52,702 nt of DNA from Pseudonocardiales bacterium (lineage in GTDB: Bacteria > Actinomycetota > Actinomycetes > Mycobacteriales > Pseudonocardiaceae), in the NCBI GenBank assembly GCA_003244055.1, contig QHBZ01000180.1:5165-57866 (forward strand), read 5' to 3'. This document shows, piece after piece, positions 6,651 through 14,865 of this stretch. The position numbers were made by a program, and so were the translations under genes. The first letter of the stretch is position 1, and each line of letters opens with the position of its first letter. The notes under the pieces are model-generated. The model was given only the letters and a program-made list of their open reading frames with translations. It did not search any database and had not been told where the DNA came from.

Positions 6651-8048
6651 TCAGACACCTTCGAGGACAAGGCGCCGCGAGCTGGAATCGGAAGCGCTCA
6701 CCTCCTCCGCCCGCCGTAGGTAGACCACGTAGGTCACCGCAGCGCAGGCGGCATAGAACGCAAGGAAGGAATAGAAGGCCACCACGCCGGACCCGGTTGC
6801 TTGGAACGACTGCCGGAAGGCCAGGTTGATGAAGAACCCGCCGAGCGCCCCGACGGCGGCCACGATCCCGATGGTCGCGCCGGTGATCCGCCGTGCGCTG
6901 GCCAGCGCAGCGGCCCGGTCCTCGCCCGCAGCGATGGCGATATCCGCCTTGGCGCGGAAGATGCTCGGAATCATCTTGTAGGTCGAACCGTTCCCGATCC
7001 CGGTCAACACGAACAGCGCGATGAAGCCGATAGTGAACATTGGCAGTGACTTGATCCCCGCCGCGATGATGATCAGTACACTCGCCCCCGCCATGGCAAT
7101 GAAGTTCCAGAACGTCACGATCGAACCGTTGATGCGGTCGGACAGCCAGCCGCCCACCGGCCTGATAAGCGAGCCGAGCAGGGGCCCGATAAAGGTCACG
7201 GCGGCGGCCTGCAGCGGGGTGCGGTGGAACTGGCTTTGCAGCACCAGACCGAACGCAAAGCTGTAGCCGATGAACGACCCGAAGGTCCCGATGTAGAGGA
7301 ACGACATGATCCACAACTGGCGTTCCTTGAGCGCATCCTTCGCCGCGCCGGTGTCATTTCGCACTGAGGACAGGTTGTTCATGAACAGCGCAGCGCAGGC
7401 AACCGCCACAACGACCAGCGGGATATAGATGCCGAGCAGCAGTCGCGGCGCCGAGGTCCCGGCCAGCGCGATGATCAGAAGCCCGACCAGCTGGACGACC
7501 GCCACTCCGATGTTGCCACCACCGGCGTTCAGGCCGAGGGCGACGCCCTTCAGCCGTTCCGGGTAGTAGGTGTTGATGTTGGTCATGGACGAAGCGAAGT
7601 TGCCACCGCCGACGCCGGCCAGGGTGGCGACGACAAGCAGCGTGGTGAAGGAAACCCCCGGCTGGAGGACGATGGCGGCCGCGATCGACGGTACGAGCAG
7701 CATTCCGGCGCTGACGATCGTCCAATTGCGCCCGCCAAAAATGGCCACCGCGAAGGTGTAGGGGACCCGGAGCAACGAGCCGACCAGGTTGGGCAGCGCG
7801 ACGAGCAGGAATTTGTCCGCAGGGGACAGCCCGTACTTCGGTCCCATGAACAGTACGAGCACCGACCACATAACCCAGATGGAAAATCCGATGTGCTCGG
7901 CGAAGATCGAGAAAAACAGGTTTCGAGCTGCCACCCGCTTGCCGGTCTTCGCCCAAAAGTCGGGATCTTCCGGCTCCCAGTGGTCGATCCATCGCCCCCT
8001 GTGGGCCGGAGCCGGCTCGGCCGGCGTCGTCGCTTCGGTCGTGCTCAT
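6651..8048 (-). CDS. Nitrate/nitrite MFS transporter, NarK/NasA family
   Basis: Encodes 465 residues with about 12 hydrophobic membrane spans. The nitrate-porter signatures are clear: GGGNFASSMTNINTYYPERL followed by KGVALGLNAGGGNIGV in the first half, and GIGNGSTYKMIPSIF in the second. The N terminus, with HWEPEDPDFWAKTGKRVAARNL, is the usual actinobacterial NarK/NarU-type start. ATG at 8048 has GGAGG four bases upstream. It lies upstream of nirB on the same strand with 188 bases between, in which a separate GlnR-like site is seen, so nirB can have its own promoter. Role: nitrate uptake and/or nitrite exchange at the membrane. Confidence 0.92.
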   Translation of the reverse strand: MSTTEATTPAEPAPAHRGRWIDHWEPEDPDFWAKTGKRVAARNLFFSIFAEHIGFSIWVMWSVLVLFMGPKYGLSPADKFLLVALPNLVGSLLRVPYTFAVAIFGGRNWTIVSAGMLLVPSIAAAIVLQPGVSFTTLLVVATLAGVGGGNFASSMTNINTYYPERLKGVALGLNAGGGNIGVAVVQLVGLLIIALAGTSAPRLLLGIYIPLVVVAVACAALFMNNLSSVRNDTGAAKDALKERQLWIMSFLYIGTFGSFIGYSFAFGLVLQSQFHRTPLQAAAVTFIGPLLGSLIRPVGGWLSDRINGSIVTFWNFIAMAGASVLIIIAAGIKSLPMFTIGFIALFVLTGIGNGSTYKMIPSIFRAKADIAIAAGEDRAAALASARRITGATIGIVAAVGALGGFFINLAFRQSFQATGSGVVAFYSFLAFYAACAAVTYVVYLRRAEEVSASDSSSRRLVLEGV

Positions 8049-8107
8049 CGCGCCTCCAGAACTGGTGGGTACGATCAGCGACGCTAGGTGGCGGTTATGT
8101 TCGCAAC

Positions 8108-8123
8108 GTTTGCCGCTTGTTGC
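8108..8123 (-). promoter_or_regulatory. Candidate GlnR half-site upstream of narK
   Basis: In the narK sense the bases read GCAAC-n6-CAAAC, 60-75 bases before the ATG, followed by a TAGCGT -10-like hexamer nearer the gene. It matches gTnAC-n6-GaAAc at most positions. The rest of the 8049-8352 interval shows only a ribosome site for the next plus-strand gene. Confidence 0.3.
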
Positions 8124-8352
8124 AGCACCGAGAACTCCCGTTCACATGGCGGGCAGGCGTCACGTGAGGCCCCAGGTGCACCAGTTGTTCGGCGACTCGC
8201 CGCGAAACGCGGATGCGCCGGGCGGACCTCCGCGCTAGCGTGATCGCATGATCTGCTGAGGTAACTCCTGGCGCGCCGCCCCGAGCGCGCAGCGCCTACA
8301 CCGGTTCAGCGACCACGCGAGCCTCACCCGCACGTGGAATCAAGGAGATCTG

Positions 8353-8538
8353 ATGGCAGAGCAACCCGAACCCCAAGACCAGCCCGAGGATGCGGCTTCG
8401 CCGGTACCCAACCGTCGCGAGCGCCGCGGCGGAAAGTCCGGGACCGCGGCGACCCACGGCGGCAAGTCCGGTGTGGCACCCCGGTCCGGCCCGCCCGCTC
8501 CATCCCGGCAGTACTCCACCCGCCGCCGCAGCGGCTGA
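8353..8538 (+). CDS. Small basic, Pro/Gly-rich hypothetical protein
   Basis: A 61-residue hydrophilic protein: an acidic Gln/Pro-rich start, then NRRERRGGKSG and a repeated HGGKSG/RGGKSG-type motif, ending RRRSG. AAGGAG five bases before the ATG supports real translation. There is no signal peptide, membrane span or recognised domain; short basic proteins of this type occur beside moeZ in other actinomycetes as I recall. A nucleic-acid-binding or disordered role is possible but not shown. It converges on moeZ, with a palindrome between them. Confidence 0.7.
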   Translation: MAEQPEPQDQPEDAASPVPNRRERRGGKSGTAATHGGKSGVAPRSGPPAPSRQYSTRRRSG

Positions 8539-8549
8539 AGGCGGATACT

Positions 8550-8626
8550 GACCTGTGCCGTGAACTCGACGAAACCGACGTCTGAGATGCCAGGAATGTC
8601 GGTGCTGTCGAGTTCACGGACAGGTC
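8550..8626. repeat. Palindrome of the GTGAACTCGAC family between convergent genes
   Basis: Left arm 8550-8570 and right arm 8607-8626 (GTCGAGTTCACGGACAGGTC) pair with a single extra base; an inner ACCGAC/GTCGGT pairing continues the stem. It fills the gap between the small basic gene and moeZ, which face each other, so a bidirectional terminator is likely, though no T tract is present. The element at 11739-11798 shares CGTGAACTCGAC, GAATGTCGGT and AGTTCACG. Confidence 0.85.
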
Positions 8627-8635
8627 CGCAGGGGG

Positions 8636-9808
8636 TTAGTAGGTGGGCAGCGAGGGGTCGACCTGCTTGGCCCAGGCTAGGACGCCGCCGCCGACGTGCA
8701 CGGCGTCCTTGAAGCCCGCCTTGTGCAGCGCGGCCAGCGCCTCAGCGGAGCGCTGCCCGGACTTGCAGTGCAACACCAGTGGCTTGTCCTGCGGCAGCTC
8801 CGCCAACGCCTCACCGGACAAGATCCGATCCTTGGGGATCAGAATGGAACCGGGGATCCGGACGATCTCGTACTCGTTGGGCTCCCGAACATCGATCAGG
8901 GCGAAGTCCTTGCCTGAGTCGATCATCTCCTTGAGCTCCTTGGCGGTGATCGTCGAGCCGGCTGCCGCGGTGGCGGCGTCGTCGCTGACCACGCCGCAGA
9001 ACTCCGCGTAGTCGATCAATTCAGTGATCGGTTCACCGGCCGGGTCCCTGCGGATCTTGATGGTGCGGTAGCTCATCTCCAGCGCGTCGTACACCATCAA
9101 CCGGCCCAGCAGCGGCTCGCCGATCCCGGTGATCAATTTGATCGCCTCGGTCACCATGATCGAACCGATTGACGCGCAGAGCACGCCCAACACGCCGCCC
9201 TCGGCGCAGGACGGCACCATCCCGGGAGGCGGCGGCTCCGGGTACAGGTCGCGATACTGCAGCCCCTGCCCACCTGGGGCGTCCGCCCAGAACACCGACG
9301 CCTGGCCCTCGAAGCGGAAGATCGAGCCCCACACGTAGGGCTTGCCGAGCAACACCGCAGCGTCGTTGACCAGGTAGCGGGTCGCGAAGTTGTCAGTGCC
9401 GTCCAGGATGAGGTCGTAGTCGCGGAAGATATCCAGCGCGTTGGACGAGTCCAGCCGCAGCTGGTACAGGTTCACCTGGACGAGCGGGTTGATCTCCCGG
9501 ATGGAGTCCCGGGCGGACTCGCCCTTGGGTCGGCCGACGTCAGACTGGCCGTGGATCACCTGACGTTGCAGGTTGGACTCATCGACCTCGTCGAACTCGA
9601 CGATCCCCAGCGTGCCCACACCAGCAGCGGCCAGGTACAGCAACGCCGGGCTGCCCAGCCCGCCAGCGCCGATCACCAGCACCTTCGCGTTCTTCAGCCG
9701 CTTCTGACCGATCATCCCGACCTCCGGGATGATCAGGTGGCGGCTGTATCGGACCACCTCTTCCCTGGTCAGCTCCGCGGCGGGCTCCACCAACGGCGGC
9801 AGGCTCAT
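8636..9808 (-). CDS. moeZ: Adenylyltransferase/sulfurtransferase MoeZ
   Basis: Encodes 390 residues: an E1-like ThiF/MoeB domain with ATP loop VIGAGGLGSPALL (residues 46-58), then a rhodanese domain from about residue 285 with active-site Cys348 in LHCKSGQRSAE. MoeZ adenylates the C terminus of small sulfur carriers (MoaD, CysO) and thiolates them for molybdopterin and cysteine synthesis. AAGGAG precedes the ATG. The end of the E1 domain lacks the CxxC zinc pairs of E. coli MoeB, as in actinobacterial MoeZ. First gene of the block known as Rv3206c-Rv3212 in M. tuberculosis. Transcribed after DUF3152 on the same strand, but separated by a long palindrome. Confidence 0.95.
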   Translation of the reverse strand: MSLPPLVEPAAELTREEVVRYSRHLIIPEVGMIGQKRLKNAKVLVIGAGGLGSPALLYLAAAGVGTLGIVEFDEVDESNLQRQVIHGQSDVGRPKGESARDSIREINPLVQVNLYQLRLDSSNALDIFRDYDLILDGTDNFATRYLVNDAAVLLGKPYVWGSIFRFEGQASVFWADAPGGQGLQYRDLYPEPPPPGMVPSCAEGGVLGVLCASIGSIMVTEAIKLITGIGEPLLGRLMVYDALEMSYRTIKIRRDPAGEPITELIDYAEFCGVVSDDAATAAAGSTITAKELKEMIDSGKDFALIDVREPNEYEIVRIPGSILIPKDRILSGEALAELPQDKPLVLHCKSGQRSAEALAALHKAGFKDAVHVGGGVLAWAKQVDPSLPTY

Positions 9809-9884
9809 CGGCGCACTCCTTACAGTCTCGTGCTGTCTGTCGTATCAGAACGCCCCCAACCCCCCCACTCTTCCCACGCTAGCG

Positions 9885-9954
9885 TTTCGCGTTCTGGATG
9901 CAGACTGCACTAATTTCGGGGGCGTTTACCGCAGTCTGCATCCAGAACGCGAAA
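9885..9954. repeat. Perfect 24-bp inverted repeat, 22-base loop
   Basis: Arms 9885-9908 and 9931-9954 are exact complements built on GTTCTGGATGCAGACTGC. It starts seven bases after the DUF3152 stop (minus strand) and lies before moeZ. A second short pairing, AACGCCCCC with GGGGGCGTT, links the loop to the left flank. There is no T tract in the direction of transcription. Confidence 0.9.
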
Positions 9955-9960
9955 AAGGGG

Positions 9961-10938
9961 TCAGTTGACCGTGGGGAACGGCCAGGCGTTGGGTTGGCAG
10001 ACCAGGCCGTCGGGGGTGACGTGGTCGGTGCGTAGGGCCGATAGGTAGTTGTCGGCGACGCCCCAGGTCTGCTGCATCATCACCGGCGCCAGCCGCCCGT
10101 TCGCCTCACATGCGACATGCGCGAAGCCCAGCCCGTGCCCGACCTCGTGGTTGACCGCGTACTGCTGGTACTGCACCACGTTGCCCTCAAAGGCCACCGC
10201 ACCCCGAGCCCAGCGGGCGGCGTTGATCACTACCCGGTGCTCCCCCGGCGTCCAGCAGGACGCGTCGAAGGGAATCTGGAAGCCGCAGAGCCGGCGGCTG
10301 GTCGACTGCGAGGTGAGACTGATCCGCAGCGCCGCCACGCGACTGTCGTCGATCCGCTGAAAGCGGTAGCGCCCGCTACCGATCCAGCTCTTCGGGTTCT
10401 GCAACGTGCTGTCCACTGTGGCCGCGAATCCTGCCGGACCGCCCTCGAGATCGACCCCATCCTCGATCTCGACGGTGTAGGTGAACAACTGGCCCGCTCC
10501 GAACGGCGCGCCGGCGCCGGGGATCACTCGCCAGCTGCCGGCACCCTGCACCGCGAACGGGCCACCCCCGGGCAGCTCGGCGGACGCCTTGACCGCCTCG
10601 AAACCGGGGCTGTCCACCGGGTTGGGGATCAGCGGGTTACCCGCCACGCTGGCCTGGCCCGACGGCGACAGCAACGGCGATCTGGCTGCATCCAGCACCG
10701 CCAACACGGTGAGCACCACCAGGATGGGCAGCGCATAGACCCGCCAACCGTAGGTGGACACCGCCCGGGCCAGGCGACCGGAACCACGGGATCCGGCGAC
10801 ACCGTGCCGCCCCCCCAGCTGAGGCTGTGGATTCCAGGACGCGGCCAGCGGCTGCTCATCCGCGTCGCGGAAGTCCACATACCGCTCGGGGCGTCGAGCC
10901 GAGACCCACTCAGGCTCGGCTCGCGTCGGGCGGATCAC
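9961..10938 (-). CDS. DUF3152 membrane-anchored putative metalloprotease
   Basis: Encodes 325 residues from a GTG. The N-terminal about 65 residues are cytoplasmic, followed by one membrane span (ALPILVVLTVLAVLDAA) and an extracytoplasmic DUF3152 domain. That domain carries HEVGHGLGFAH, the zinc-binding HExxHxxGxxH signature of metzincin-like proteases, with H264, E265, H268 and H274, and a following VMMQQ turn. Two Cys pairs are likely disulfides outside the membrane. The family (Rv3207c in M. tuberculosis) has no proven substrate. Divergent from the TetR gene with about 125 bases between. Confidence 0.88.
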   Translation of the reverse strand: MIRPTRAEPEWVSARRPERYVDFRDADEQPLAASWNPQPQLGGRHGVAGSRGSGRLARAVSTYGWRVYALPILVVLTVLAVLDAARSPLLSPSGQASVAGNPLIPNPVDSPGFEAVKASAELPGGGPFAVQGAGSWRVIPGAGAPFGAGQLFTYTVEIEDGVDLEGGPAGFAATVDSTLQNPKSWIGSGRYRFQRIDDSRVAALRISLTSQSTSRRLCGFQIPFDASCWTPGEHRVVINAARWARGAVAFEGNVVQYQQYAVNHEVGHGLGFAHVACEANGRLAPVMMQQTWGVADNYLSALRTDHVTPDGLVCQPNAWPFPTVN

Positions 10939-11063
10939 CGCGCAAGGATCGCACAGCCATCCGGGGCACTGCGCACCTCACCACGCCGCCCAGCTCCTCA
11001 AACCTGGCGCTGGGATACCGGCGAGTAGGGTTTACCCGATCAGCCGGGAGGTGACGGAGGCCG

Positions 11064-11720
11064 ATGACCGAGACGGCATCGAGCCGGGCGGATGCGGCGC
11101 CCCGGGGCGTGCGGATGGCCCGGGACCAGCGGCGCGCTCAACTACTCGCCGCAGCAACCGACGTCTTCGTCAACAACGGCTACCACGCCACCGTCATGGA
11201 CGACATCGCCGAGCGTGCCGGCGTCAGCAAGCCGGTGCTCTACCAGCACTTCCCCGGCAAACTCGAGCTGTACCTGGCGCTGCTCGAGCGCCACACCGAC
11301 GAGCTGGTCCGCCGGGTTCAGGGCGCCATCGAGGAGACTCCTGACAACCGCCAGCGAGTCCGCAACGCCGTCGAGGCCTACTTCGACTTCGTCGACGGTG
11401 ACGATCAGGCGTTCCGGCTGGTCTTCGAGTCCGATCTGCGTAACCAACCACCGGTGCAGGCCATCGTGGAGCGGACCTACACTGCCTGCGTGCGGACCAT
11501 CGCCCAGGCGGTGGCGGCCGATGCCGGGCTGGACGCCGACCGCGCCTGGCTGGTGGCCGTCGGTGTCGTCGGGATCAGCGAGCACAGTGCCCGGTACTGG
11601 CTCACCCGCCAACACGAGCTACCCAAAGCAGAGGCGGTAGCCCTGACCGCCGCCCTGGCCTGGAAAGGCCTCGCCGGTTTCCCGCTGCAATCTCCCCCCA
11701 TCGAGCGGGTCGAGCCCTGA
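11064..11720 (+). CDS. TetR-family regulator (Rv3208-like)
   Basis: Encodes 218 residues. The N-terminal helix-turn-helix (ATDVFVNNGYHATVMDDIAE then RAGVSKPVLYQHFPGKLELY, residues 27-66) is canonical; the C-terminal ligand/dimer domain runs to LAWKGLAGFPL. GGAGG precedes the ATG. Position next to divergent DUF3152 and moeZ matches the conserved actinobacterial neighbourhood, so this one, rather than the second TetR at 14952, is the native member. In that neighbourhood the next gene would normally be DUF3107, which is here displaced to 15.6 kb. The regulated genes are unknown; divergent DUF3152 is a fair guess. Confidence 0.92.
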   Translation: MTETASSRADAAPRGVRMARDQRRAQLLAAATDVFVNNGYHATVMDDIAERAGVSKPVLYQHFPGKLELYLALLERHTDELVRRVQGAIEETPDNRQRVRNAVEAYFDFVDGDDQAFRLVFESDLRNQPPVQAIVERTYTACVRTIAQAVAADAGLDADRAWLVAVGVVGISEHSARYWLTRQHELPKAEAVALTAALAWKGLAGFPLQSPPIERVEP

Positions 11721-11738
11721 GCCACCGCGAGCTAGGGG

Positions 11739-11798
11739 CGTGAACTCGACACCACGGACGTTTTCGCCGACGGGAATGTCGGTAGCGGCCAGTTCACG
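11739..11798. repeat. Second GTGAACTCGAC-family palindrome between convergent genes
   Basis: The outer arms CGTGAACT and AGTTCACG are exact; an inner CCGAC/GTCGG hairpin sits between them. It shares three words with the element at 8550-8626. It lies between the TetR gene and the minus-strand DUF5519 remnant, whose TGA stop is inside the right arm. Confidence 0.75.
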
Positions 11799-12265
11799 AC
11801 GTTGAATGGCAGACGCCACCTGCAGCGTAGGGATGGCTCGCGCGAACGATGGCGGTCACGATGTCCAGCTCCGTGGCGTCACGAGGACCGAAGATCATCA
11901 CCATGCCGGGGGTCAGCCGGATACCGGCCAGCGGGTGCGCCACCCCCAGCCCTTGGTCAAGGCGTCGCGGGCCAGCCGGATCGGCAACACGAGGTGCAGG
12001 CTGCCGTCATGGCTCGGATGCAGGTGGGCGAACTCCCCAACCTCGGCAACCATGAACGCCTCACTCGACCCGCCAGCGTCACCAGATGGCACTCGACGGG
12101 GTGGTAGGCAGAAGGCCCTCGCGCCGGGGACCGCCACCGCACTGGGCGCCGTCACGACGCCGTCCAGCTCGGCGATCCGGGAGAACAGCGCCTCCTGCAA
12201 CTCGACCGGAGCGTTCTCTCACCCGAACCCCACCGGATGGCCACCAGCTCGCCAAGCCCGGTCAT
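11794..12265 (-). pseudogene. DUF5519 (luciferase-like) gene with two frameshifts
   Basis: Three frames must be joined to rebuild the protein. Frame one starts at the ATG at 12265, overlapping the VOC stop as ATGA, and reads MTGLGELVAIRWGSGE. The second frame reads NAPVELQEALFSRI through GEFAHLHPSHDGSLHLVLP to ALTKGWG. The third reads VAHPLAGIRLTPGMVMIFGP then RDATELDIVTAIVRASHPYA to the stop. GEFAHLHPxxDGSLH and LxPGMVMxxGPRD are hallmarks of DUF5519. The second break lies in a run of five G where six would keep frame. Either genuine decay or sequencing indels; the gene looks co-transcribed with the VOC gene. Confidence 0.75.
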
Positions 12266-12744
12266 GCCGTGCTCACCCCGCTCCACCGGGACAGCTCGGC
12301 CGGCAGATCCAGCCGGTCGACCGTGGCCGCCGACTCGTAGTCTCCCCAGTCCCCGCGCGGCAACAACCACATGATCTCGAACTGGTTGCCGTCCGGGTCG
12401 GCACCGTAGAGACTCTTGGTGGCGCCGTGACTGGATTCACCACCGAAAGCGCCCGCAGCCACGAGCACCTCGCGGGCCGCGGCCAACTCGTCGATGGTGT
12501 CGACCTGCCAGGCCAGGTGATACAGCCCGGTGTGCCCGCGCGGCGAACCCGATGCGCCCGCGCCGAGCCCGAACAACCCCAGGTCGTGATGGTTGTCCGA
12601 GCCGCCGGCGCGAAGGAACGCGGCATTGGCGCGAGGCTCCCGGGCAATCACCTGCATCCCCAGGATGTCGCGGTAGAATCGCACGGCACGATCCAAGTCG
12701 CTGACGAACAGCACTGCGTGGTTGAGCCGACGAACCGCGATCAT
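12262..12744 (-). CDS. VOC-family (glyoxalase/dioxygenase-like) protein
   Basis: Encodes 160 residues forming two beta-alpha-beta-beta-beta VOC modules: RRLNHAVLFVSDLDRAVRFY at the start, then GLYHLAWQVDTIDELAAA, and SLYGADPDGNQFEIMWLLP at the end. The metal-ligand positions His (LNHAV), His (LYHLA) and Glu (QFEIM) are present, as in extradiol dioxygenases and glyoxalase I relatives. ATG at 12744 has AGGAGG upstream; longer starts lack it. It is coupled to the DUF5519 remnant by ATGA. The substrate is unknown; catechol or methylglyoxal-type chemistry are both open. Confidence 0.88.
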   Translation of the reverse strand: MIAVRRLNHAVLFVSDLDRAVRFYRDILGMQVIAREPRANAAFLRAGGSDNHHDLGLFGLGAGASGSPRGHTGLYHLAWQVDTIDELAAAREVLVAAGAFGGESSHGATKSLYGADPDGNQFEIMWLLPRGDWGDYESAATVDRLDLPAELSRWSGVSTA

Positions 12745-12780
12745 CGCAGCCTCCTGGGGGTTCATGACCAATCCTGGTCG

Positions 12781-14067
12781 CTATGCCTGGGCGGGCACCA
12801 GGAGGGTGAATGTGGGCGGCGCCGGGCGGGTGAGCCGGAGTCTGCCGCCTTCGGCTTCGGCCAGGCTGCGGGCCAGCGCGAGGCCGATGCCGTGACCGTC
12901 GGCCAGGCGCGATCGCCGGGTGAACAGTTCCGGTTCAGGAGCCGTGATGCCGGACCCCTCATCGGAGACGTCGATGGCCAGCGCATCGGCGGCATTGCGT
13001 ACCGCCACCGAGACGGTGCCCGAGCCGTGGGTGGCGGCGTTGTCCAACAGCACCGTGAGAACCTGCCGCACGGCCGCGGTCGAGGCCAGTGACACCGGAG
13101 CCAGCGGATCCACCGCCACGTGCAGCACCCGGTCCTGGGCGGCCAGCCGGTCGTGCCAGCCCACTTCGATCTCGTCGAGCAGGCTCGGGAGATCTAGCGG
13201 CGTGGTGTTGGAGCTGCGGGTGTCCCTGGCCAGCGCAAGCAGCTCCTCGATGGTCAGCTCCAACCGGTCCGCGGCGGCGATCCCGTCGGTGATGGCCTGC
13301 CGAAGGTCCTGACCCGGATGCTCCAGCGCCGCTTCGAGCCGGAACCGCAATCCGGTCAGCGGGGTACGGAGCTGGTGTGACGCATCAGCGGAGAAGGAGC
13401 GTTCGCGGGCGAGCATGTCGTCCAGCCGTCCAGCGGTACTGTTCAGCGCCGCGCCGACCGAGTCGATCTCGGGGATGTCCGCGGGCGTGGTCCGGACGCT
13501 GAAGTCGCCCTGGCCGAGCCGGCGCGCCGCCTCGGAGAGCTCCTCGAGCGGGCGGGCCAACCGCCGGGCCTGGCGCCGGGCGACCAACCAGACCATGCCG
13601 ATCGCCAACCCGCCCAGGCCGAGCATGGCCAGCCACACCAGCGCAACCTGCCGGTAGACGGCGATGACGGGGCTGGCGGCGCGCACCGCACCGATTACAT
13701 CGGTGTCGTGGGTCACCGGCACGGCCACGATCAGCTCACCGTTGAGGTCCTTGTTGCTGATCTCACCGTGCAGGGCGGCGTACACCGCCGGATCGCCGCC
13801 CTGGGGCCCGGTGCCCAGGATGCGCAGGCCTCGGTTCACGTAGACCGCGAGGTGCGTCCCGTCGTTCGGGTCGCGAAGATCGGTCGGCATCTTGCCGCGG
13901 AGCACGTCTGCTGTCACCGCCGCCGCGGCGGCATCGGCTCCGAGTAGCAGCTTTGTTCGCTCGTTGGACTTCGCGTACTTCAGCACCCCACCGGCCAAGG
14001 GCACCCCGAACAGGGCGATGGCGAGCACGGCGGCGAGCACGGCGAGGCCGACGATTCGGGTACGCAC
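12781..14067 (-). CDS. Sensor histidine kinase
   Basis: Encodes 428 residues. N-terminal membrane span (GLAVLAAVLAIALFGVPLAG), an extracytoplasmic region of about 110 residues, a second span (VWLAMLGLGGLAIGMVWLVA), a HAMP linker, a HisKA domain with phospho-acceptor His in SHQLRTPLTGLRFRLE (near residue 231), and an ATPase domain with LDNAATHG (N box) and DEGSGI / GHGIGLALA (G boxes). It passes phosphate to the OmpR-type regulator encoded just upstream. The extracytoplasmic sensor has no recognised fold. It lies downstream of the regulator on the same strand, separated by a palindrome. The pair sits inside an otherwise conserved gene block and looks inserted. Confidence 0.93.
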   Translation of the reverse strand: MRTRIVGLAVLAAVLAIALFGVPLAGGVLKYAKSNERTKLLLGADAAAAAVTADVLRGKMPTDLRDPNDGTHLAVYVNRGLRILGTGPQGGDPAVYAALHGEISNKDLNGELIVAVPVTHDTDVIGAVRAASPVIAVYRQVALVWLAMLGLGGLAIGMVWLVARRQARRLARPLEELSEAARRLGQGDFSVRTTPADIPEIDSVGAALNSTAGRLDDMLARERSFSADASHQLRTPLTGLRFRLEAALEHPGQDLRQAITDGIAAADRLELTIEELLALARDTRSSNTTPLDLPSLLDEIEVGWHDRLAAQDRVLHVAVDPLAPVSLASTAAVRQVLTVLLDNAATHGSGTVSVAVRNAADALAIDVSDEGSGITAPEPELFTRRSRLADGHGIGLALARSLAEAEGGRLRLTRPAPPTFTLLVPAQA

Positions 14068-14119
14068 GAGTCCCCTCTACCCACCGAGGCAAGGTCGCCT
14101 CAATGGTGACACAGCGCGC

Positions 14120-14163
14120 TCGTGAGTGGGATTGGGTGCCAGAACACTGTTTGCCACTCACGA
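14120..14163. repeat. GTGAGTGG-family palindrome between response regulator and kinase
   Basis: Arms TCGTGAGTGG (14120-14129) and CCACTCACGA (14154-14163) enclose a 24-base loop. The stop codon of the response regulator (TGA, 14158-14160) is part of the right arm. The ends match the palindrome at 2390-2429. It could attenuate kinase expression relative to the regulator. Confidence 0.75.
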
Positions 14164-14859
14164 CCCCTTCGGGGCCTCCAGCCGGTACCCGTGCCCTCTC
14201 AGCGTGGTGATCCGGGGCAGCGAACCCAGCTGGGCCATCCCGGCCAGCTTGCGGCGCAGCGCGGCCACGTGCACATCGAGGGTCTTGGTGGGACCGAACC
14301 AGTTCTCGTCCCACACCTGCGCCATCAGGGTTTCCCGGCTGATCGCCACCTCCGGCGCGGCCGCGAGCCGGGCGAGCAGGTCGAACTCCTTGGTCCGCAG
14401 CGGCATCTCCGTTCCCGCGACGCTCGCCCGCCGGCTGCCCATGTCCACCAGCAGGTCTCCGACCACGAGTATCGGCTGAGCTTCCGTTGTAGCCGGCGCC
14501 ACCCGTCGGAGATGTGCTCGCACCCGGGCCAGCAGCTCGGCCAGCCGCACCGGCTTGGTCAGGTAGTCGTCCGCGCCCGCCTCGAGCCCGACCACGACGT
14601 CCATCTCATCGGTCCGGGCCGTGAGAATCACCAGCACCGCCGTCGGGTTACTGGCCCGTAACTGCCGGCACACCTCGACGCCGTCGAGGTCAGGCAATCC
14701 GAGGTCGAGCAGCACGAGGTCGAAGTCCGTCCCAGCGGCCGCGCGCAGCGCGCCCCGACCGGTGCGTTGCCAACCGACCTGGTGGCCGTGGGCGCGCAGG
14801 CTGGATTCCAGCACGCTGCCGATGGTGTCGTCATCTTCTACTACGAGCAGCCGGGACAC
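14158..14859 (-). CDS. OmpR/PhoB-family response regulator
   Basis: Encodes 233 residues: a receiver domain with acidic pocket VVEDDD (residues 6-11), phospho-acceptor D52 in VLLDLGLPDLDG and the conserved Lys in YLTKPVRL, then a winged-helix DNA-binding domain with LRTKEFDLLARLAA, KTLDVHVAALRRKL and ITTLRGHGYRLE. The GTG start at 14859 follows a TAGGCT -10 hexamer by six bases, so the transcript is likely leaderless. Cognate partner of the kinase gene downstream. Targets unknown. Confidence 0.95.
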   Translation of the reverse strand: MSRLLVVEDDDTIGSVLESSLRAHGHQVGWQRTGRGALRAAAGTDFDLVLLDLGLPDLDGVEVCRQLRASNPTAVLVILTARTDEMDVVVGLEAGADDYLTKPVRLAELLARVRAHLRRVAPATTEAQPILVVGDLLVDMGSRRASVAGTEMPLRTKEFDLLARLAAAPEVAISRETLMAQVWDENWFGPTKTLDVHVAALRRKLAGMAQLGSLPRITTLRGHGYRLEAPKGS

Positions 14860-14865
14860 CCCACG

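Noticed and set aside
11806-13092. 428-codon plus-strand ORF across the DUF5519 remnant, VOC and kinase genes
   Set aside because: Runs antisense through three recognisable coding regions and resembles nothing.
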